Source: Dryobates pubescens (Eukaryota; Chordata; Aves; Piciformes; Picidae). From it: a stretch of DNA of 64,000 nt. Location of the stretch: assembly GCF_014839835.1 (NCBI RefSeq), contig NC_071634.1, positions 15,792,453-15,856,452 of the forward strand, read 5' to 3'. A program made the position numbers and the translations under genes. Of this stretch, positions 27,276 through 37,900 are shown one piece after another (the stretch's first letter is position 1; each line of letters opens with the position of its first letter). The notes beneath the pieces are model-generated. The model did not search any database. It saw only the letters and a program-made list of their open reading frames with translations, and was not told the origin of the DNA.

Positions 27276-30200
27276 ATGGCGGCCCCGGGGCTGGAGCGGC
27301 ACCGACTGGCGCTACTGGCGGCCAGGGAGGATGTGGGAAACCCCCGGGCCGGTACCGACTGGTGAGCGGGAGACGGGACCGGGCACCATGGGAGGGGAAA
27401 AGGGGAACAGGAACGGAAACGGGCGCCGGGAACGGCAAAAGGAGAGAGTACCGCGAACGAGCAATAGGAATGAGAACGAATACCGCGAACGAGCAATAGG
27501 AATGAGAACGAGCACCGGGAACGGGACTGGGGAGAAGGATGGGAACTGGAAACAGGAACTGGGAACGGGAAGAGGCAACAGGAACCGTCACCGGGAACGA
27601 CCACTGGGAACGGGCGCCGGAGAAAAGAGTGCAAACCGGGAACGGGAAACTGGCACCGGGGAACGGGAAACTGGCACCGGGCACAGGCATCGGGGAAGGG
27701 GAACTGGGCACTGCTACGGGCGGCCGAGGACAGTGGGGCTAGACACTCCAGGCGCCGGCACCGGAACGGGAGAGTCAGGGTACACAGGCGTCGAGGCTGA
27801 GACATTGGGCTGGCGGTACCGGGTGAGGGTACCGGGCTGGGCCCACGGCTGAGCCCTCGTCGGGCCGAGCCGCGCTGGGAACCGGGCGCCCAGTCTCGCC
27901 CCGCCCTACCCGGTCCCGCCGCCGGCGGGCTGGGAGCGGCCCCAGGGCACGTCCTGTGGGGGCCGCACCGTGAACACTGTCGAGGGGGCAAGAGGGAGCA
28001 GCCCAACCCCGGCACCGGGGGCTGGAGGTGGGAAGGGGCCCGGGGGCACCCATGGGTGCCTTGGGATGTCGGGGTGCCCAGCCCGGCTGTGCCCTGTGGG
28101 GTGGTCTCGGCACGGTGCCCCACAGTGCTACGGCCACAGGGCTTGAGCCGGTGTCCCCCTTGGTACCCCACTGGACTGCCAGCACCAGGGTGGGCAACGG
28201 GGCGACTGGCGATGGCACCGGGATGACAGCAGCACCCACCACCACCACTCGCCCTTGTCTCGGCCCCTCGGCCAATGGCCACCTGGGCACTGCCCTCTGC
28301 CCCGGACCGGCGCCAGGCGTTGTGACACGGTGCCAGGGCTTGGCTGGCCCAACTTCAGCCACCGTGCCAACACCCGTGCCAACACCCGTGCCAGCCCCGC
28401 CGGTGCAGCCAGCATGCCGTGCCATGTCCTGCCATGCTGGGCCATGCCGCGGTGCTCCGTGCCCTGCCGGGGTGTGTCGTGATGTGCCATGACATGTCCT
28501 GCTGTGCCACGCCGTGACAAGCCGTGCCACACGGCACACGTGTTCCCGAAGCCGTGCCGCGCCGTGCCGCGCACATGTGCGTGTAACCGGAGCCATGCAC
28601 AGACAAAGAGGCGGCAGAGCTGGGGGGTCCCGGCTAGGCCACAGGGAGGGACCCCCGGGAGGGACACCCCCACCGCCATCCCCAAGTCCTCTCAGCCCCA
28701 GGCGGGTGGTCCGGCGCTGCCGGGGGGTGCCGCGGCTGCTCCCCTCTCTCCGGATAGGGTCAGGGGGACGATGGCGCTGAGGGGCCAGAGGCTGCCTGGC
28801 GACTGGGGAGGAGTCCTGGGCACCCTGTGCGGTGCCAGCCCGGTGCTGGGTGACGCTGGGAGGCCGCGGGGGGGGTGCAGAAGGGGGCAGTGCCGCTGCC
28901 GCTTCCCGTGGTCCCATTGTCCCGGGGCGGATGCTGCCGGCGGCACTTCCATGAATTCATCCGGGTGGGCGGCACGGGGAGGGGCACAAGAGGGGCACAG
29001 GGGGTGTCCCGCCGGCTGGCTGCCTCCCCGTGCCCCACCTCCAAGTTCCCGCACCTGGGATGGGTGGCCGGGGAAAAGGACACTAAACTGGCTGGCCGTG
29101 CCCGGAGAGAGTCAGTGGCCATCACCCGCTATGGCTGACCTTGCCAGGCTGTGGACAAGTGCCCCCACACACACAACCCTCCCCCCTCACTGCCCTCCCT
29201 GATGCCCATCTCCCTCTACTTCCAGGGCCATCTTTGCTTATGAGAAGCACAATGACCTCAAGCTCCTGGACTCTGGAGGTAACACAGAGCAATGCTGGGC
29301 AAGGGGGCCCAGGGGGAGTGGGGAGTACTCACTGTGCCCACTCCTGTGCCCACCTTCCTCTTACAGCTGGGGGTCTGGATGCACTGGCCAAAAAATTCTC
29401 CATCACCAGCATCATGTATGGGCTGTGCCGCACCCAGGACCCTGGCACAAGTGGCCACCGCGTTGTCCTCATCCACTGGGTGAGTGTGAGGATGCAGGGG
29501 GGGCAGAGGGGGGGCACAAGGTGCCAGCCTCAGACATATGTGCCGGTACCAGGTCGGGGAGAACGTTCCAGAGTACCAACGCCAAGCATGTGCTGGGCAC
29601 CTTCCTGCCATCCGAGCCTTCTTCAGGGTGAGTAATGGGGATGGCACAGGGCTCAGTCCCCAGCTCTGGGGGTCCCCAGCTGAGGACCGAGCCCTGTGAC
29701 CCCCCCCCATCTTTCCCTCCATCATGCCAACCCCGACCTTTGCTTGCCACGCCGGGCACATTCCTGGCGCTGCTGACTCAGCCGCCGCCGTTCCCAGTTC
29801 CCAGCCTTGGCTGACGATCCAGGGTTGTGGTTATGTTCCCTGCCCCTCCCCTCCCCCTCCCAATCCCAGAGAGCTACTGCCCGCCCCCCCCCCCCGCTCC
29901 CCCCCCCCGCCTTTACTCCTATGTCCCAGTTCCCCCCACCCCCCCCCCGGGTGCTATATCCGGCTTCTACATCTGGATTTGGCCCCTAACATCTGGATCC
30001 GGGCCCACATCTGGAGCGAGCCAAGGGAACGGCGCCAGGATTATTCCCCCCCACTGGGGAGGCTCCAAATTCATCCCAGGGGGGTTTTGTGGGTGCTCAG
30101 GGGAGGGGGGAATGACGCCGTCCCGTCTGGTGGCAGGAGGCCAGCGTGGTGCTGAGTGCCCATCGTGCCGAGGAGGTGACGCAGGAGAGGCTGAGCCAGG

Positions 30201-33200
30201 TGCTGGCACAGATGGCACCCACCACCCCTCCCCCAACCAGGAAGGTGCCCCCCACCCAGGACACCCAGGAGTTGGTGGTGAGTGGAGGGGTCTTGGGTGG
30301 GGGGACACGCTCATGGGGATAGGGACTGGTTGGGAGGGCACCAAGTGGGGTGCTGGGTCTTGCCCACCCTTCATGGTGCTGCTCCAGGGGTATATGGCTA
30401 CAGGGGGTTCTTGCCCTGAGACCCCCCCTCTCTGCTGGGTCCCTCCAGGGCACCAACTACCGCAAGACCAACCCAGCACTGGAGATCCAGCGCACCAGGA
30501 GGGACAACTTCTGGGCCCAGGCCGAGGTGGATGGGCATGAGGGGCATGAGGGGCATGGGTGATGGGTGCTCAGGGTGTCCCCGATGGCATCGCTGGCACT
30601 GGTGGGGGCGGTTCGTGGCCACCAGCTTGAGTTATGGGGCTGGTGGGAGCTGAGCCAGGTAGTGGGTGCCGAGGTGGGTGCCAAGGTGGGTGCTGAGGTG
30701 GGTGCCGAGGCGGGTTCTGAGTGTGGTGGGCACAGCGTGAGGAAGAGCAGCGGAAGGCAGCGGAGCGGCGGCGAGCGCTGGAGGAGCACCGGCGCTGGGA
30801 GCGGGAGCGGATGGAGGAGGAGCGGCGGGAGGCGGCTGAGCGGGAGCGGCGCCTGCAGGAGACCGAGCGCAAGATCGAGGAGCGGCGGTGAGGACACGGG
30901 CAGTGCTCATGAGCCGGGCCTTACCATGGGTGCCCATGGTGGCACCTGTAACCCGCTGCACCCCGCAGTGTCCCCCGACCCGTGGGTCCTCTGACCGTGG
31001 GCACCCATAGCCCCTTTCACCACATGGTGCTCCAGACCCATGGGCACCAACAGTGGCACTCACAGGCCCCTGCACCCCCAGCTTCCCCATCCCAGTGCCC
31101 CCCATCTCATGTAGCTCCAAGCACAGAGACCCAAAGCAAGACCCAGAGGCTCCTGTGCCCCCATGTGCCCTGTAATGCCTCATGCCCCCCTGATGCTCTG
31201 TGCCCGGGCAGGAAGGAGCAGGCGCGGCTGGAAGCGGAGGAGCGGAGGAAGGAGAAGGCACGATGGGTGAGTGGAGCAGCCAGGCTGGGGGTACCAGGGT
31301 ATGCTGGGGGTATCAAGGGGTGCCAGGGGTGCCATCACACTGTGGGCTGCCCGGCCACACTCTGTCCCCACAGGAGCAGCAGCAGCGGGAGCATGAAGAG
31401 GCCATGAGGGACCGCAACCGGCACAGCGAGTCCATCGAGAAGGCAGCTGTGAGTGCCAGGGCTGAACCCCCTGTCCTGCCCTGTGTGTACCCAGCCATGG
31501 CATGGTGCCATGTGGCTGTGCCACGATGCTGCGTGGCCGTGCTGCAGTGTAACATGGATATGCCATAATGCCCTGGTGCCATGTAGCTATACCGTGGGGC
31601 CAAAGGGCCGTGGCATGGCGGCACATCTGCACCCACGCCATGGTGCCCGGTACCTGTGCCGTGTGCCCACTAACGGCTTCCTGGCACTGGCAGGAGGCAG
31701 CTGTCCTGGTCTCACAGCGCCCACAGAACCCCCGGGACTTCTTTCGGCAGCGGGAGCGCTCGGGGTCCACCTCCGGCCCCTCGCCAACCTCCCCAGGCCC
31801 CGGCACCAGGCCCGGTAGGTGCCCTGCAGCGGGTGGGGGATGTCAGGGCAGTGGGGAAGGGGCAGCAGGACAGCTGCTGATCCCCTGACTCCCCCGTGCC
31901 TCAGGTGCCCGCCGGCCGTTCCTGCGGTACCAGCGCAGTCTGACAGAGTCAGCCTTCATCTTCAGCCGACCAGACCTCCCCACATCCCCCAGCCCCGGGG
32001 CGTTCAGGGCTGTGCCCCCTCCCAGCCCCCGCCGGCCCCCACCTCCCCTCCCCACCAGCCCTATGGGGACAGGAACCCCTCCCTGGTCCCCCACCAGCCC
32101 CATAGGGAGGAAGACTCCTCCCTGTGCCGACATGGGGACCCCCCCGAGCCCAGCCAGATCAGGGCACTCCTATGTCACCAGCCCTACAGGGACAGGGACT
32201 GCTCCCGGCGCCACCCTGGAGACCCCTTCCAGCCCCATGGGAACAGGGACCCCTCCCAGCCCAGCTAGAGCAGGTCCTCTCAGTGCCACCAGCCCCATGG
32301 AGACAGGGAGTCTTCAACGTGCCACCACTGGGACCCCCACCAGCCCTATAGGGACAGAGACCCCTTCCTCTGCTATCCTGGGGATGGCACCCAGCCCAGC
32401 AGGACCTCCCAGTGCCACCAGCTCCGTGGGGATAGGGACCCCTCCTTCTGCCACCCTGGAGACCTCCCACAGCCCCATGGGGACAGGGACCGCACCCGGT
32501 GCAAACCTGGGGACCCCATCCAGCCCCATGGGGACCGGGACCCCTCTCTCTGCCACGCTGGGGACCGCCCCCAGCCCAGCTAGAGCAGAAGTCCCCCATG
32601 CCACTAGCCCCACCGGGACAAAACCTCCCTGTGCCGCTCTGGGAACCCCTCCCAGCCCGACAGGGACAGAGGCAGAGTGCGTCCCCACCATGACTGAGGC
32701 AGAGCCCCTGCCCCTCTCCAGCCCTCCCAGCACGGGGGGGGCGGCGTTCCCTGACAGCACTTATGAGGCAGAGCTCCTGCCACCCCCCAGCCCTCCCCAG
32801 GATGAAGAGGGCCCCCCCCTGGAAAACTTACCCCTCCCCAGCCCCCCATCATGGAGCTCTCCGGGGCTGCTGATGGGGTCGGACGAGCGGGTCCTCAGCC
32901 CCCCGGGGGGAACACCCCTGCCCGAGACTCCTCCACGCAGCCCTAGCCCCCGCAGCCTGCCGCCGGATCGGGCCCTTCCCTCGCCGGGACACCGGGAGCC
33001 GCAGCCAGGTGGGTGTCCGAGTGGAGCCGGGGCGAGGGGGGTCCCGCGCCCGGCCCCCGGCGCTGCTGTGGGGCTAACCCTGCCCTTCTTCCCATAGATT
33101 CTGTGGGGCAGGAGCTGGCCCGGGGTGAGTCAGGACACAACGGCATCGGGGAACATGAACAGGGGAGCTGGGGTGACCGCTGGGAGCAGGACCCCTCCGC

Positions 33201-34026
33201 GGGGCAGGTACGGCACAGACTGCGCCCATGTGGGGCTGGGGGCGATGGGACGAAGCTGGGGAATGGACAGAATGGGTCGTGGGTGGTGTGGGGCTGGGAA
33301 GGTACAGGGCTGAGGGGTGGGAAGGGTGGTTCAGGGGCTGGGGTCCGTGGTTGGGAAAGGGCTGGGGGGTGCAGGGCCGGGGTCTGTGTGTGGTTCTGGG
33401 CTGGGGGAAACGGCCCAGGTCCAAGGGCTGAGGCTGGGGAGGACAAAGCTAGGGGGCAGGACAAGGCAGTGGGGCTGAAGGGTGTCCCCTGGGTGGGGGA
33501 CAGACATGGATGGGGGGGACCAGAACCCTCAGGCACACCTCCCCTCCCTCTTTGGCAGGGGATTGAGCCCAGTGAGAGCATCCTCCTGCCCCAGCCCCTG
33601 CACAAGGACAAGCCAGGTATGCTCAAACACCCCCCCCTGGCCCCTCAAACACCCCTGTATCCCCAAACTCCCCCTGAAACTCCCTCTACCCCATAACCCT
33701 CCCACCCTATAAATCCACTGTACCCCAAACCTCCAATCCCTTCTAACCCTGTAACCCTTTCTTACCCTCCTCTTCCTTGTACCCCCCAATTCCCTCCATC
33801 CCCATCCCCTCCTCATACCCCCCCCTACCCCAACCCATACCCACCCAAACCCCTCACCCTTGGGAACTTCATACTCTATAACACCCCCCACCCACGTACC
33901 CCCCCAGGCCCCCCAGTCCCTCCCACACTCACTCCCTACCCCACATACTCTGTGCCAGGCTTCGCCCTGCTGCTGGCCCGAGACCCCCCCCCTGCAGCTG
34001 CCGGGGGGCTCCAGCCCCCCAACTGA
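27276..34026 (+). CDS. Drebrin-family actin-binding protein, probable DBN1 paralogue
   Basis: Fourteen exons: 27276-27361, 29226-29278, 29367-29479, 29553-29627, 30137-30277, 30449-30526, 30736-30887, 31212-31266, 31374-31448, 31694-31814, 31905-33008, 33098-33207, 33559-33616 and 33959-34026. They give 762 residues. Residues 1 to about 135 form an ADF-H domain (MAAPGLERHRLALLAA; IFAYEKHNDLKLLDSG; IMYGLCRTQDPG). GTNYRKTNPALEIQRTRRDN follows, then an Arg/Glu-rich helix (RAALEE-type, about 185-310) and RPQNPRDFFRQRE, the layout of drebrin. Family members bind and stabilise F-actin. There is no SH3 domain, so it is not DBNL. The large exon 31905-33008 contains a coding minisatellite. The last exon could instead begin at 33908, adding 17 residues in frame. 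DBN1 itself lies on human 5q35, so I assign no symbol. Confidence 0.9.
27449..27512 (+). repeat. Two-copy 32-base tandem repeat in intron 1
   Basis: taccgcgaacgagcaatagg begins at 27449 and again at 27481, and the copies are nearly identical over about 31 bases. The rest of this intron, to about 27710, is a looser array of gggaacgggcaccg-type words. Confidence 0.8.
28360..28590. repeat. CCGTGCC/CCATGTC degenerate repeat in intron 1
   Basis: Short words such as ccgtgccaac, gccgtgccat and gtgccatgaca recur about every 10-12 bases. Non-coding sequence inside the large first intron of the drebrin-family gene. The remainder of this intron, to 29225, shows nothing else I can name. Confidence 0.6.
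32060..32660 (+). repeat. Coding minisatellite, SPMGTGTPP / ATLGTPPSP protein repeat
   Basis: Inside exon 31905-33008 of the drebrin-family gene. The DNA word agccccatggggacagggac and its variants recur every 45-60 bases, alternating with a gccaccctggggacc word. The encoded repeat reads about TSPMGTGTPPSATLGTAPSP, with roughly ten to twelve imperfect copies. The frame is kept throughout, so copy number could vary without breaking the protein. It lies in the part of drebrins that is normally disordered. Confidence 0.85.
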
Positions 34027-34364
34027 GGATGAGGATGGCTCCCCCCACGCCGTGTAACAGGGGGGTACACACCAGACCCTCGGGACACAAACACACTCCT
34101 ATGGCACGACGACCACCGGCCCTGGCCCCACCCCGCTGGACACCCCCTCACTGCACATCACAGACCCTTCCCACAGCCCCCCCGCAGCACGGTGTGTTCC
34201 CCCCCCCCCATCTGCACCCCAAGAAGCAGCTTTAGGAGGCAGCTGGCAGCCAGCCCCAAACAGGGAAGGGCAGAGGGCACAGTTCCCCCACCCCAGGCCG
34301 GGCAAAGGAACCCCCACTCCCTGCCCCCCTGCCCCCCCCCCCCCAAATCACACAGCGGCTGTTA

Positions 34365-34377
34365 AATAAATTTTAAT
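34365..34377. terminator. Two-strand poly(A) region, AATAAA(+) and ATTAAA(-)
   Basis: AATAAA at 34365-34370 ends the drebrin-family transcript about 340 bases after its stop. On the minus strand ATTAAA (34377-34372) is the best signal for RTKN, about 540 bases past its stop. The surrounding 30 bases are an AT-rich island in very GC-rich DNA. Confidence 0.65.
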
Positions 34378-34912
34378 GCATATTAATGAGGTGGCAGCTT
34401 CAGGTCCCCGGCCCGGGGGGGGCCAGGGCCGGGCCCTGCCGAGGGGCGCTGCCCCCTCCTGGAAGGGACTGGCTAGGGGGGAGCAGCACCTGGGGTTAGA
34501 GGTGAGGGAAAGCAGAGCTAGGGGGGTCCCTGCACACCCCCCAGGGTTAGACCCGCGCCCGCTGTGCGGGGGGGTTGTCCTGAGCACCCATCCTGTGGGA
34601 GACCCCAGCACCCAGCCGGGGGGGATGTCAGCCCCCCCCCGCCACGTTTTCGGGGTGGGGAGGGGTGGTGTTTCAGTCCTGAGCCCACCTTGCAACGGCA
34701 GCGTTGTGTCCGTGTCCCACCCCCCCCAGCCCCAGTTGGCAGAAATTCCAGTTTCTCCCCAAGAAAACAAGCTGGGAGCCCCCAGCCCCCACCCCGGGGC
34801 AGGACCTCTCCCCCGGGATGTCACCCACCCCACAGCCACCTTGGGGGCTACAGGACCACAGGTGTCCCTGTCCCCCACAACCTGCAGAGTCCCGCGGGTG
34901 CCCCCAGCAGGC

Positions 34913-37900
34913 TCAGACCCGGGACTGGGCCGGGCTGCAGTTGCCAGAGGAACCCGAGCTGGGGGGCAGTGGGCGCAGGCTGGGGTCCGCCCGCCGCCCC
35001 CCCCGCCCCTTCAAGGTGCTGAGCCGGGCGTCCAGGGACAGGGTACGGGGGCGGCCCCAGGGCCGGCGGGGAGGGGGGCTGGGGCTGGGGGCGCGGGCAG
35101 GGGGCCCCTCAAAGAGCGAGAGCCACGGTGGGGGTCCCGGCTCCCGGCCCCCTGCCCTCCGTGTCAGGATGTCGGTCACCGCCTCGATGTCGTCGGACGG
35201 GTCAATAGCTGGGGGCGGGGGGAAGAGTGGGGATCAGCACCGCCCCCCGGGAACTCCGAGCCTGCGCTCGCACCGCGGGGCTGGGATGTGCCCCACGGCC
35301 ACCAATCGCACTGGCGCCAGGGCGAGTGGGACACGACCCACGGCCAGGGCGTTCGGGAGGTGCCCCACGGCTGGGAGGTGCCCCGAGGCCAGGCTGGGCA
35401 TCAGAGCTGAGGCAAGTGGGACAAGTTCTGTAGCCAGTGGGGCCAGCATGTGCCCCACAGCCGGGAGGTGCCCCCTGGTGAGGGTGGCTGAGACATGCCC
35501 CACAACTGGGATGTGCCCCGTGGCCAAGGCGTGCCCCATGACCAGGGTATGCCCCACGGTTGGGATGTGCCCCGTGGCCAAGGTGTGCAGGGAGTGCCCC
35601 CTGGCCAGGGCATTCACCAGAGCCAGGGCAAGTGGGACATGTCCTGTGGCTAGGGTGGCCGGGACGTGCCCGCGGCTGGGGCGTGCCCCATGGCTGGGAT
35701 GTGCCTTGGGGCCAGGACATGCACCAGAGCCAGGGCAGCCGGGACAGGTCCTGCCGGCAGGGGGGCCAGGAACATGCCCACAGTGTTCCCAGGGTCCCGG
35801 TGGCCGTGTCCCCGGGGGGTCACCCGCTGGCCCCCCATCACCTGTCGCTGTAATAGGTGGACAGCAGCGCCCGGATCTCGGCCGAGACAGCGTTATCCTG
35901 CAGCAGGAGCCCCTCGCAGGCCGGGGCGGGCCCCGCCGGGCCCGGCAGGGCTGCAGTGCCAGGGCGGGGGGCGGAGAGAGAGGAGGAGGGACGGCGAGAT
36001 GGGTGGAGAGATGGCAGAGGGAGATGGTGGGGCAGAGAGATGAAAGTGGCAGAAAGAAATGGGAGCACAGAGAGATGAGAGGGACGGAATGATGGAGCAC
36101 ATGGAGAGATGAGGGGGACAGAGGAAGGCAGGAGGGGGGACAGAGGTTGGGGGAGGACAGAGAGAGGACAGGCAGGGAGAGAACACAGCATCAGACAGGT
36201 GCCAGGCGGCAAGGAGAGGCCCACCGGTGACAGGGTAGCAGAGCAGAGAGGAGGGAGAGAGGCGAGCAGAGCTCCCTGGGACCCCAACCCAGGACCCCTC
36301 CTGGGACCCCCAGACCCTTCAGCTCACCCATCTCGTGGTAGAGCGAGCCCTGGCGTGGCAGCATGGCAGGGGGGCGGCGTGGTGGCGGCACCTCGATACG
36401 CATCAGCTCCTCACAGCACTGCTTCCACTGGCCTGGGGGGCAGGGGGGTCACACCAGGATGGGGGGCAAGGGGTGGGGTGGCACAGGGGTGGGAACATGC
36501 TGGGACAGGCGTCTCCCTGGGAGACCGTGTTGTTGGGAGGGGGTCCTGCTTGGATAGAGGTCCCACCAGGATAGGGGTCCCACTGGGATGGGGGTCTCAC
36601 TGGGATAGAGGTCCCACTGGGATGGGGGTCCCACCAGGATAGGGGTTCCACTGGGATGGGGGTCTCACTGGGATAGAGGTCCCACTGGGATGGGGGTCCC
36701 ACCGGGATGGGGGTCCCGCTGGGGTGGGGGTCTCGCTGGGATGGGGGTCCCGCTGGGATGGGGGTCCCACCGGGATGGGGGTCTGCTGGGGTGGGGGTCT
36801 GTCTGCACGTAGATTCCCCTGGGATGGGGATCACGCTGGCAGAGGGGTCCCCCAGGCCGGGGATCCCCCAGGGGTGAGGCAGAGGGGGTGCTCACTGGGC
36901 CGGGGTCCCAGCGGGCCGGGGTCCCAGGGGGCTGGCGTGCCACCGGGTCAGGGCCCCGCCGCACTCACTCATGTCGTAGAAGTGCTGCCAGAAGGCCTCC
37001 ATCCAGCGCTGAGCCTCAGCCCGGCTCTCGGCCACCAGCGTGTGGGTCACCTCCTCACCGCCGTACCGGTTGGTGACGGCCATGCCATGGGGCTGCCCGC
37101 GCCCCTCCCGCTCCGTCGACCGGATCCGGGTCTCCTGTGCCGGCGGCGGTCATTAGACTCCTGCCGGTGCCCCTCATGGCCCTTGCAGCCCCCCCAGCCC
37201 CTGCCCTACCTTGTTGATGGCGATGGTGAGGGCTGGCTCCAGCCCAGCTTCGGCCTCGTCGGGGCCGCGGTAGCAGAGGAGGTCGGTGCCACGCAGGACG
37301 CAGTACAGCCGGGTCCCACCCTGCGCCTCCGACCCCTGCTGCTGCCCCCGAGATGGCACCATCGACATGGGGGGAAATGGTGGGCACCATCCCTGCCAAC
37401 ACCCCCAGCCCCACTGCAGCCCATGGGCAGTGGAGGCGGTCCCCTCCCCTGGGGTCCATCCCTGGCACAGCCCAGAGCCACCAGCTGGCACTGCTGACAC
37501 CCAGCGTGCTCCTGCCACCACCCATCCTTATCCCTGTCCCTGTCCTTGCCCCCATCATCATCTTCATCTCATTGCCATCCCTCTCCCCACCCTTGTCCCC
37601 ATCCCCTTGCCACGCCTGTCCCTGTCTCCATCCTCATCCCTGTCTTTGTTCCTATCCTGCCTCCATTTACCTTCCTGTCCTCATCCCTATTGCCATCCTT
37701 GGCCCTTCCTTACATCTGTGCCCACCCTCATCCCTGTCCTAATCACCATCACCACCCCTATCCCTGTTTCCATCCCTTCCTATCCTCTTCCCACCCCTGT
37801 CTTATCCTCATCCCCATCCCCATCTGTGTCCCCATCCCAACGTCCCAACGTCTGTGCCCACCCCTGTCCTGGTGTTTCAGTGTCCTGACGTCCCTGCCCG

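Noticed and set aside
33640-33800. Telomere-like CCCTAACC words
   Set aside because: Only scattered near-matches (ctaaccctgtaaccc) in a C-rich intron of the drebrin-family gene, with no tandem array of the telomere unit.
27276-34026. Assignment of the actin-binding gene to DBNL (drebrin-like)
   Set aside because: No C-terminal SH3 domain is present, and the helix and RPQNPRDFFRQRE region match DBN1-type drebrins.
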